The position numbers and the translations under genes were made by a program. Shown piece after piece: positions 1-7,259 of a stretch of 41,443 nt of DNA. Every line of letters starts with the position of its first letter. The first letter of the stretch is position 1. The stretch spans positions 1-41,443 of the forward strand of contig CANGLU010000018.1 of the NCBI GenBank assembly GCA_947455025.1. The letters run 5' to 3'. The DNA comes from Hyphomicrobiales bacterium. Lineage in GTDB: Bacteria; Pseudomonadota; Alphaproteobacteria; Rhizobiales; Beijerinckiaceae. The notes under the pieces are model-generated. The model did no database searches and was not told the DNA's origin. It worked only from the letters and a program-made list of their open reading frames with translations.

Positions 1-303
1 CTCGCAAAAGCGCTGGCGCACAATGATCAATGGCTTCCTTGGCTTACAAATGAAATCGAAAAGCTCGGCATTGGCGTAACCCCAAGCGTGGGTAATTTCC
101 TCTTGCTGCATTTCCCGAAAACACCGGGCAAAACGGCGAAAGACGCGGATGCGTTTTTATCCGCGCATGGTCTCGTGCTGCGCGCGGTCGGTGCCTATGG
201 TCTGCCCGATTGCTTACGTCTGACGATCGGACCGGAAGAAGCCAACCGTAAAGTTGTGACAACGCTTGCGGCGTTTATGAGTGGGAATTCATCGCGTGCC
301 TGA
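1..303 (+). CDS. hisC: Histidinol-phosphate aminotransferase, C-terminal fragment
   Basis: The reading frame is open from base 1 and gives the last 100 residues of a PLP-dependent class I/II aminotransferase; the start lies outside the window. HisC converts imidazole-acetol phosphate and glutamate to histidinol phosphate, and in many alphaproteobacteria also transaminates aromatic amino-acid precursors. The visible part has the C-terminal small-domain pattern of the family: a G-x-x-V-x-P-S-x-x-N-F strand followed later by LRLTIG, whose Arg normally contacts the substrate carboxylate. It overlaps the next gene, a prephenate/arogenate dehydrogenase, which fits a joint role in aromatic amino-acid synthesis. 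Because the PLP lysine is off the edge, another class I/II aminotransferase of this subfamily cannot be excluded. Confidence 0.8.
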   Translation, partial: LAKALAHNDQWLPWLTNEIEKLGIGVTPSVGNFLLLHFPKTPGKTAKDADAFLSAHGLVLRAVGAYGLPDCLRLTIGPEEANRKVVTTLAAFMSGNSSRA

Positions 304-1249
304 TCGTTTGGGACCACCGCTTACGACGCCCGTTTTTGATCGTCTTGCGCTGATTGGCATGGGCCTTATCGGCTCTTCGCTTGCGCGCGTCGCGCGGCAA
401 AAAAACCTCGCCCGCCATATTGTGGCGATTGATGCCTCGGAAGAGGTCTGCGCGCGGGTCTCGGAGCTTAAACTCGCGGATACGGTAACAAGCAATATTG
501 CGGAAGGCGTCCGTGATGCCGATTGCGTGATTTTATGCGTGCCAGTTGGTGCCTGCGGAAGCGTTGCGGAAGCCATGCAAGCCAGTCTGAAGCCTGGCGC
601 TATTATTTCCGATGTCGGCTCGGTTAAGGGCTCGATTGTGGCGCAGGTTGCGCCTTTTATCCCAGAAGGCGTGCATTTTGTTCCCGCGCACCCCGTTGCA
701 GGAACAGAGCAATCCGGACCGGATGCAGGCTTTCCGACGCTATTCCTCAACCGCTGGTGCATCCTTACCCCGCCTGAGGGGCAAGATGCGGAAGCCATCG
801 CGAAGACGCGCGCCTTTTGGGAAGGTGCGGGATCGATGGTGGAAGAAATGTCCCCCGCCCACCATGATTTGGTACTCGCGATCACGAGCCATCTGCCGCA
901 TCTGATCGCTTATAATATCGTTGGCACCGCCGCCGATCTTGAAGCCGTTACCCAATCCGAAGTGATTAAATTCTCGGCCGGTGGTTTTCGTGATTTTACG
1001 CGCATTGCGGCATCGGATCCGACGATGTGGCGCGACGTGTTTTTGAACAATAAAGATGCCGTTCTTGAAATGCTCGGACGCTTTACCGAAGACCTCTCAT
1101 CGCTCCAACGCGCGATCCGTTATGGTGATGGCGAAGCCCTGTTCAACCACTTTACCCGCACCCGCGCGATTAGACGGTCGATTATTGAAATCGGACAAGA
1201 TTCCGCGGCACCCGATTTCGGTCGGCAGCCCAAAAATAGCGCTCAATAA
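281..1249 (+). CDS. tyrC: Prephenate/arogenate dehydrogenase family protein (TyrA/TyrC type)
   Basis: Oxidative decarboxylation of prephenate or arogenate with NAD(P), the committed step to tyrosine. The Rossmann motif GMGLIG is at residues 26-31, the substrate-site segment HPVAGTE lies near residues 135-142, and a second conserved His (SHLPHL) lies near 207-210. At 322 residues the length is normal for the dehydrogenase without a fused chorismate mutase. The GTG at 281 overlaps hisC by 23 bp; a GTG at 296, preceded by GGGA, would also fit and leaves only an 8-bp overlap. The region before the Rossmann strand has low complexity and does not settle the start. Coupling with hisC is likely. The 3' end overlaps the convergent DUF2125 gene by 7 bp. 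Confidence 0.88.
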   Translation: MGIHRVPDRLGPPLTTPVFDRLALIGMGLIGSSLARVARQKNLARHIVAIDASEEVCARVSELKLADTVTSNIAEGVRDADCVILCVPVGACGSVAEAMQASLKPGAIISDVGSVKGSIVAQVAPFIPEGVHFVPAHPVAGTEQSGPDAGFPTLFLNRWCILTPPEGQDAEAIAKTRAFWEGAGSMVEEMSPAHHDLVLAITSHLPHLIAYNIVGTAADLEAVTQSEVIKFSAGGFRDFTRIAASDPTMWRDVFLNNKDAVLEMLGRFTEDLSSLQRAIRYGDGEALFNHFTRTRAIRRSIIEIGQDSAAPDFGRQPKNSAQ

Positions 1250-2223
1250 AGCGGCGGTATTTCGGCAATCTTCAAAGGGCCGATCAGCAAGCGGCCTTTG
1301 TTCAGGATCAAGGGTAATCTAACACTGCCCGCGCCAAGGGAGCCGCCGAGAATAGAAAGGCCCGATTCTTTCAGCGCTTCTCCGAGCCCCGAAGCCGATA
1401 CATCGATTTTTCCATTGAGACGATGACCATCATCGATCGTAACCGAGCCCTTCAGCTCAAACGCTTGCTCGCCGCGTTTCATGGCCCATTGATCGACTAA
1501 AACTTCGCCGCCCGATGCTCGCCAGTTTTCGACCCCCGATTGGCCCGGATTTTCGGCAATCAGCCAGGCTTTTTTCGCGATAAGATGTGCATCAAACGAT
1601 GCTGCTGTCGGATTATCCCGCAAGGTGCCGCCGGACGCCATCACCGCCATTTCGACATCTGCAGGCGTGTTGGGCTCGCCCTCAATTTTCCGCATATGGA
1701 ATTCGGCATGGCCGAGCTTGCCGGACACAAGCGGGTTGGATGATTCCGCCGTCAAATCGTCAACGACCCATGAAACGCGATCCGCGCGGATGGATGTTTC
1801 AAAATGCAGACTCGACCGCATCGCTTGCCATGCGAAAGAAGCGGTTTGGCCATTGGCTAATCGCGCCGTTAGCGGACCATTCACGTCAACAAGCACGCGC
1901 TTTGGATCGTAAATCTGCGCGATCGCCAAAAATCCACCAAGACTAGCCGATCGAACGTCACCTTTATCCGCGCTCATTGCAAACCCGTCACACCGCAATT
2001 CGATGCGAAAAGGAAAACCCGCCATGGAGCGCGAGGCGCAACTCCACTGCCGACCCAAACTCGCTTCATTGGCAAGCCAGCGATCAAACCCGGCATCGGC
2101 CATTCGCGTGGCCGCAACCCACCAAATCGAGACGGCAATGACTAGGAGGCCAATAAAGCCCGGTACGATATAAAGGCCTATCCGCGAGGGTTTTTTGGGC
2201 GATGCAGCCGAACGATCATTCAC
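1243..2223 (-). CDS. DUF2125 domain protein, membrane-anchored
   Basis: A 326-residue protein with one N-terminal membrane segment (about residues 15-37, GLYIVPGF... to WWV) after a basic, Pro/Ser-rich cytoplasmic tail, and a long beta-rich domain expected in the periplasm. I recognise it as the alphaproteobacterial DUF2125 family from its N-terminal architecture, the W-x-C...GFPFRIELRC segment near residues 60-78, and its place between tyrC and chaC, where the family is often found. The paired cysteines in that segment could form a disulfide. No enzymatic motif is visible and no function is claimed. The 5' region faces chaC, so the spacer at 2224-2331 should hold two divergent promoters. Confidence 0.8.
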   Translation of the reverse strand: MNDRSAASPKKPSRIGLYIVPGFIGLLVIAVSIWWVAATRMADAGFDRWLANEASLGRQWSCASRSMAGFPFRIELRCDGFAMSADKGDVRSASLGGFLAIAQIYDPKRVLVDVNGPLTARLANGQTASFAWQAMRSSLHFETSIRADRVSWVVDDLTAESSNPLVSGKLGHAEFHMRKIEGEPNTPADVEMAVMASGGTLRDNPTAASFDAHLIAKKAWLIAENPGQSGVENWRASGGEVLVDQWAMKRGEQAFELKGSVTIDDGHRLNGKIDVSASGLGEALKESGLSILGGSLGAGSVRLPLILNKGRLLIGPLKIAEIPPLY

Positions 2224-2331
2224 GATTGGGTATTCCTGATGCGGATGTCAGCAATCTAGCCTAGCCGCGCCTTAAACGCCAAGATCGAAACACTGCTTGC
2301 GAGCGCGAACGCGCGCTGATAGGTCGATTTT

Positions 2332-2877
2332 ATGGCGAAGCAGGCAACAGATAACGATCTCTGGATATTCGGGTACGGATCCCTGATGTGGCGGCCGGGC
2401 TTTGCGTATGAAGAGCGCGTTCAAGCGACGTTGAACGGCTATCACCGCGCTTTGTGCATTCTCTCCGTTCACCACCGCGGCAGCATGGAACGACCGGGTC
2501 TGGTGTTGGGGCTTGATAAAGGCGGCTCGTGCCGGGGAATTGCGTTTCGCGTGGCCGATCAGCACGCGAAAGCAACGCTCGCTTATTTACGGGAGCGCGA
2601 ACAGGTAACATCGGTTTATCTTGAAACCCATCACCGCTTGCGTTTGGCCGATGGCAGGCTCGTGAATGCCACCGCCTTCACCGCCGACCGCACTCATTCG
2701 CAATATGCTAAAAAATTATCGCATGAGGATTTGGTCGAGCGCGTGCGCCATGGTGTGGGCGTTTCAGGCAACAATCCCGATTATGTCCGCGCGACCATCG
2801 CTGAATTGCAAAAGATCGGGATCAAAGACCACACGCTCGCCCGCATTATGGCGGCGCTCGACGGGCCGAGCGGTTAA
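2332..2877 (+). CDS. chaC: Gamma-glutamylcyclotransferase of the ChaC family
   Basis: ChaC-type enzymes degrade glutathione to 5-oxoproline and Cys-Gly in the cytoplasm. The 181-residue protein starts with the family's substrate-binding loop (FGYGSLMW, residues 13-20). The LREREQ segment at residues 86-91 holds the likely catalytic Glu, which I place at E90 by analogy with the R-R-E-M pattern of Escherichia coli ChaC. The HRG turn near 48-50 and SVYLET near 94-99 also fit. Length is normal for bacterial members. It ends 2 bp from the convergent ubiH stop codon. The ATG at 2332 was chosen because the family consensus begins a few residues later. Confidence 0.9.
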   Translation: MAKQATDNDLWIFGYGSLMWRPGFAYEERVQATLNGYHRALCILSVHHRGSMERPGLVLGLDKGGSCRGIAFRVADQHAKATLAYLREREQVTSVYLETHHRLRLADGRLVNATAFTADRTHSQYAKKLSHEDLVERVRHGVGVSGNNPDYVRATIAELQKIGIKDHTLARIMAALDGPSG

Positions 2878-2879
2878 CC

Positions 2880-4097
2880 TCAAAAGCCCGGCAAGGTCTC
2901 GCCGCGCATCAGACGCGGCATATGGCCGTTAATCGCGGCCGCCTCGCGGATCAGCCGACCCTTCACCCGTGGCATGCGATCAACGAGACCAAGCCCGAAA
3001 TCGCGCATCAGACGAAGCGGCATGGCATCGTTCGAGAACAGGCGGTTCATGCCGTCGGTCACCAACGACATCGAAACCGTATCGGCGCGGCGCGACCGCT
3101 CATACGCGTCGATGACCGATACATCACCCACATCAAGCCCAAGCGCCGCGTGATCGGCAATGATTTCGGCCATCGCTGCCACATCGCGCAAGCCAAGATT
3201 AAGCCCCTGACCGGCGATGGGGTGAATCATATGGGCCGCATCGCCAATAAGAGCCAAACGTTCCGCGCCAAAGCGGCGGGCGATGCCAAAGCCAAGCGGA
3301 TAGGCGCGCGGTTTGCTCAAAAGTTTGAGATTGCCAAGACGCAAGCCGACGCGCCTTTCAATCTCTTCGATCAATTCAACATCATCCCGCGCCAAGAGGC
3401 TGCGCACGCGATCTTTGGCTTCGGTCCACACCATCGTGAAGCGATTGCCCATCAAAGGCAAAACCGCAAAAGGACCTGACGGCAAAAAGTGCTCCTCGGC
3501 CCGCCCGTTATGCTCGCGCTCAATGCCAATCGTCGCCACAATGCCCGATTGTTGATAGGCCCAATGGATCCAGCCTATTCCGGCATCTTCGCGAAGCCGT
3601 GATTTAACGCCATCGCACGCCAATAAAAGCGAGGCTTTGATCGCCCGACCATCGGCAAGGGTTACAACTGTCCCACCTGCTTCCGGTTTGGAGCGAAACG
3701 CTTCGCCTTTGACGATTTCGACGCCAGAATGCCGGATGGCCTCCTGCAGGCTGTTTGTCACCGCCTGTTCGGGGATCATATGCGCGAAAGGCTCACCATG
3801 GGCTGCTTCGCCGCCAAAGGTCAAAAATACGGGACGAACCGGATCATCCAATCGGCTATCGGTGATCACCATGTCGTGGATTGGCTGAGCGTCTGGCTCA
3901 ATGGCGTCCCAGACGCCCAATGCTTGCAGCAAGCGTCGCGATCCGGCTGAAAACGCGAACGCCCGATCATCGTCCCGTCCCGCGGACGATTCAATCAGGC
4001 AAACCGAAAGCGCGCCACGCAAGACGCGCTTCAGCGTCAAAGCGAGGCTTAAGCCTGTAATGCCGCCTCCGGCAATGACAATGTCGAAACGCTTCAT
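2880..4097 (-). CDS. ubiH: FAD-dependent UbiH/Coq6-family monooxygenase (ubiquinone hydroxylase)
   Basis: A flavoprotein of the UbiH/UbiF/VisC/COQ6 family, which hydroxylates the aromatic ring during ubiquinone synthesis. With the ATG at 4097 the protein has 405 residues. The dinucleotide motif GGGITG is at residues 10-15, the DG motif (ACDGVKSRLR) near 155-165, and the FAD ribityl motif (GDAAHMIHPIAGQGLNLG) near 282-300. The start is supported by GGAAGGGA just upstream on the minus strand; the frame stays open for 49 more codons, but that part has no family similarity. Which ring position it hydroxylates cannot be read from sequence. It is divergent from tesB and convergent with chaC. Confidence 0.9.
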   Translation of the reverse strand: MKRFDIVIAGGGITGLSLALTLKRVLRGALSVCLIESSAGRDDDRAFAFSAGSRRLLQALGVWDAIEPDAQPIHDMVITDSRLDDPVRPVFLTFGGEAAHGEPFAHMIPEQAVTNSLQEAIRHSGVEIVKGEAFRSKPEAGGTVVTLADGRAIKASLLLACDGVKSRLREDAGIGWIHWAYQQSGIVATIGIEREHNGRAEEHFLPSGPFAVLPLMGNRFTMVWTEAKDRVRSLLARDDVELIEEIERRVGLRLGNLKLLSKPRAYPLGFGIARRFGAERLALIGDAAHMIHPIAGQGLNLGLRDVAAMAEIIADHAALGLDVGDVSVIDAYERSRRADTVSMSLVTDGMNRLFSNDAMPLRLMRDFGLGLVDRMPRVKGRLIREAAAINGHMPRLMRGETLPGF

Positions 4098-4227
4098 CGA
4101 GCATCCCTTCCATGCGATCCGATCCGGTCTTACGCCCCGCCACCCAAACTCGCAATGCGTCAATCTATTCAGGGTGGTAAATCGCTGCGAACTGAACCAG
4201 TATGGCTCCGACACCAAGGAGATACTG

Positions 4228-5094
4228 ATGCGTTCTGCCGTCAAAGACCTGCTGACGATCCTCGATCTTGAAAAGCTCGAAGAAAATCTGTTCAGGGGCC
4301 AAAGCCCCGATGCCGGATGGCAACGGGTCTTTGGCGGGCAAGTGATCGGTCAGGCCCTTGTTGCAGCGTGCCGAACGGTGGAAGGGCGCGCGCCTCATTC
4401 GCTGCATGGCTATTTCCTGCTCGCGGGCGATCCTAAAATCCCGATCATTTACGATGTCGAGCGCATTCGCGATGGCCGGAGCTTCACCACACGGCGGGTG
4501 AAGGCCATTCAGCATGGCCAGCCGATTTTCACGCTTTCAGCCTCGTTTCAGGTCGAAGAAGCGGGATTTAGCCACGATATCGCCATGCCTTCGGTGCCGG
4601 ACCCCGATGATTTGCCGAACGAGCAAGACATCCGCGCCCGCGTGATGCCGTTGATGCCGGATCCGGTGAGAAAATATTTCGAGCGGGAACGGCCCATCGA
4701 ACTCCGCCCTGTCGAGTTTAAGCGCTATATGTCACGCGAGCCTTTAGAGCCGCGCTTCAATGTCTGGATCCGCGCGACAGGTCCCTTGCCGGACGATCCC
4801 GCGATCCACCAAGCCGTTTTGGCCTATGCGTCCGATATGACGCTTTTGGACTCAACCCTCGTCGCCCATGGCCGCACGGTGTTTGAACGCGAAGTGCAAG
4901 CGGCTAGCCTCGACCACGCGCTTTGGTTTCATCGCCCCTTCCGCGCGGATGAATGGCTGCTCTATGCCCAAGACAGTCCCTTTACGGGCGGTGCGCGCGG
5001 CTTCGCACGGGGCTCGATTTTTACCCGTCAGGGACAATTGATTGCCTCGGTTGCCCAAGAAGGTCTCATTCGGCATCGGCCCGATCTCGCCTGA
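4228..5094 (+). CDS. tesB: Acyl-CoA thioesterase II
   Basis: A 288-residue TesB-type double hot-dog thioesterase that hydrolyses medium- and long-chain acyl-CoA. Family signatures are the N-terminal LEENLFRGQSP segment, F-G-G-Q-V-I-G-Q-A near residues 38-46, the DGRSFTTRRV motif of the first hot-dog domain (about 83-92), and the second-domain segment with S-D-M-T-L-L-D-S near 205-212. The ATG at 4228 is preceded by a near-perfect ribosome-binding site, AAGGAG at 4216-4221. Codons further upstream in this frame run through the ubiH promoter side and look non-coding. The 130-bp spacer to ubiH should carry divergent promoters. Confidence 0.92.
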   Translation: MRSAVKDLLTILDLEKLEENLFRGQSPDAGWQRVFGGQVIGQALVAACRTVEGRAPHSLHGYFLLAGDPKIPIIYDVERIRDGRSFTTRRVKAIQHGQPIFTLSASFQVEEAGFSHDIAMPSVPDPDDLPNEQDIRARVMPLMPDPVRKYFERERPIELRPVEFKRYMSREPLEPRFNVWIRATGPLPDDPAIHQAVLAYASDMTLLDSTLVAHGRTVFEREVQAASLDHALWFHRPFRADEWLLYAQDSPFTGGARGFARGSIFTRQGQLIASVAQEGLIRHRPDLA

Positions 5095-5122
5095 AGTTGA
5101 ATTGATTAAAAATTAGGCATGT

Positions 5123-5140
5123 GACGCATTGTTGTGCGTC
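5123..5140. promoter_or_regulatory. Inverted repeat upstream of glnK, possible activator site
   Basis: Perfect 6-bp arms GACGCA and TGCGTC separated by TTGTTG. Its centre is about 60 bp upstream of the -24 element of the glnK promoter, where an enhancer-binding protein such as NtrC would bind. The GCA...TGC polarity resembles NtrC half-sites, but the spacing is shorter than the usual consensus, so the assignment to NtrC is a guess. Confidence 0.4.
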
Positions 5141-5146
5141 TATTGA

Positions 5147-5608
<462 letters not shown>

Positions 5609-5632
5609 CGCCGTCATAAGGGGGATAGTTTC

Positions 5633-7102
5633 ATGACAATGTCCAAATCCATTCAATCGGTGCTCGGGGGCGTAGCCCTTGCAGCACTTGCCGGCACGGT
5701 GGCCTATGCCGCCGATGCGCCCGTGCCCAACAAAGGCGATACCGCCTGGATGCTCATTTCGACAGCGCTCGTTTTGATGATGTCGGTACCAGGCCTCGCC
5801 CTCTTCTATGGCGGTCTTGTGCGCTCCAAGAACATGCTTTCGGTTCTCGCCCAAGTCTTCGCGATTGTGGCCATCGTTGCCATTCTGTGGGTGGCCTATG
5901 GTTACTCGCTCGCATTCACCAATGGCGCAGGCCTCAATGATTATGTTGGCGGCTTCTCGAAGGCCTTCCTTATCGGCGTAACACCTGATGCAACGGCGGC
6001 TACCTTCTCGAATGGCGTTTACATTCCTGAACTCGTTTACATGGCTTTCCAAATGACCTTTGCTTGCATCACGCCAGCTCTGATCATCGGATCGATTGTT
6101 GAGCGCGTGCGGTTTTCGGCCCTCATCGTTTTCGTCGTTCTTTGGGTTACGGTTATTTATTTCCCGATCGCCCACATGGTTTGGTATTGGGGCGGCCCTG
6201 ACGCCATCGGCAATGCTGCTGCAGCCGTCGCCGCTGCAGCCGACGATGCAACGAAGGCAACGGCACAGGCGGCCCTTGATGCTGTAACGGCTGACGCAGG
6301 CATGATGTTCAAATGGGGTGCGCTTGATTTTGCTGGCGGCACGGTCGTTCACATCAATGCCGGTATTGCGGGCATGGTTGGCGCTCTCATGATCGGCAAG
6401 CGTACCGGCTATGGCAAAGAGTTGATGGCGCCTCACTCGCTGACGATGACCATGATCGGCGCATCGCTTCTGTGGGTTGGCTGGTTCGGCTTCAATGCTG
6501 GCTCAAACCTCGAAGCCAATGGCACAACGGCACTCGCCTTCGTCAACACCTTCGTTGCTACCGCAGCAGCAGCCCTTTCGTGGTTGTTCGTTGAGTGGAT
6601 GGCCAAGGGCAAGCCTTCGCTCTTAGGCCTCGTGTCGGGTGCGGTTGCAGGCCTTGTCGCCATTACGCCTGCTTCTGGTTATGCAGGTCCAATGGGCTCG
6701 ATCGTTCTCGGCCTTCTGGCTGGCGGCGTTTGCTTCTTCTTCTGCTCGACGGTTAAGAATGCCTTCGGTTACGACGACTCGCTCGACGTCTTCGGCGTCC
6801 ACTGCGTCGGTGGTATCCTTGGTGCGCTCGCAACCGGCGTCTTGGTGTCGAAGGGTCTGGGTGGCGTTGGTCTCGTCGATTACAGCCTCACCCCAGGCAC
6901 GGCAGCCGAAGCACCTTACGATATGTTGGCTCAGGTTATCACGCAGGCAAAGGCCGTCGGCCTCACCTTGGTGTGGTCTGGTGTTGGCTCGGCCATTCTC
7001 TACAAGCTTGTTGACCTTGTCATCGGTCTCCGGGTCCCTGTTGAACAGGAACGCGAAGGTCTCGACATCGCAAGCCATGGTGAGCGTGCGTATAACAACT
7101 GA
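5633..7102 (+). CDS. amtB: Ammonium transporter
   Basis: A trimeric inner-membrane ammonium channel of the Amt/MEP/Rh family, gated by GlnK. The 489-residue protein begins with a cleavable signal peptide ending near AYAADA (residue 27), as in E. coli AmtB, followed by about 11 membrane helices. The signature D-F-A-G-G-T-V-V-H-I-N-A-G contains the conserved Asp and first pore His; the second pore His is in the later HCVGGILGALATG segment. An Ala-rich extracellular loop of about 35 residues (near 200-225) precedes the signature and is longer than in E. coli. AAGGGGG is 7 bp upstream of the ATG. The gene ends at two GC-rich hairpins. Confidence 0.95.
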   Translation: MTMSKSIQSVLGGVALAALAGTVAYAADAPVPNKGDTAWMLISTALVLMMSVPGLALFYGGLVRSKNMLSVLAQVFAIVAIVAILWVAYGYSLAFTNGAGLNDYVGGFSKAFLIGVTPDATAATFSNGVYIPELVYMAFQMTFACITPALIIGSIVERVRFSALIVFVVLWVTVIYFPIAHMVWYWGGPDAIGNAAAAVAAAADDATKATAQAALDAVTADAGMMFKWGALDFAGGTVVHINAGIAGMVGALMIGKRTGYGKELMAPHSLTMTMIGASLLWVGWFGFNAGSNLEANGTTALAFVNTFVATAAAALSWLFVEWMAKGKPSLLGLVSGAVAGLVAITPASGYAGPMGSIVLGLLAGGVCFFFCSTVKNAFGYDDSLDVFGVHCVGGILGALATGVLVSKGLGGVGLVDYSLTPGTAAEAPYDMLAQVITQAKAVGLTLVWSGVGSAILYKLVDLVIGLRVPVEQEREGLDIASHGERAYNN

Positions 7103-7110
7103 TCCTCTTC

Positions 7111-7132
7111 CCGGGGGGCTCCGGCCCCCCGG
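7111..7132 (+). terminator. GC-rich hairpin after amtB
   Basis: Arms CCGGGGGGC (7111-7119) and GCCCCCCGG (7124-7132) close a 4-nt loop 8 bp after the amtB stop codon. The tail is TTGGTTT and not a clean T run, so it may act as a weak terminator or as a 3'-end stabiliser. Confidence 0.6.
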
Positions 7133-7157
7133 TTGGTTTCCTCCCATAAAGTATCTT

Positions 7158-7186
7158 GGCGGCTCCTTCGGGGGCCGTCTTTTTTT
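7158..7186 (+). terminator. Rho-independent terminator of glnK-amtB
   Basis: A 9-bp stem (7158-7166 with 7171-7179, including two G-U pairs) is capped by a TTCG tetraloop closed by C-G, a very stable loop, and followed by TTTTTTT (7180-7186). This is a textbook intrinsic terminator between amtB and ftsK. Confidence 0.88.
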
Positions 7187-7203
7187 GTGCCAGAGGAGCA
7201 AGG

Positions 7204-7220
7204 TTAAGCAGGCGTTAACC
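7204..7220. promoter_or_regulatory. Full-consensus CtrA box upstream of ftsK
   Basis: TTAAGCAGGCGTTAACC contains TTAA-N7-TTAA followed by CC, the complete CtrA recognition pattern. It lies 40 bp before the ftsK start codon and just after the amtB terminator, so it can only serve ftsK. CtrA is the cell-cycle response regulator of alphaproteobacteria; its gene is not in this window. Confidence 0.65.
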
Positions 7221-7259
7221 CGCTCGGCCTAAACCAAGATATTCCCTTTAAAAGGCTTC

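Noticed and set aside
2922-3479. 185-codon plus-strand frame inside ubiH
   Set aside because: Antisense to the conserved FAD-binding half of UbiH; the translation has no family features.
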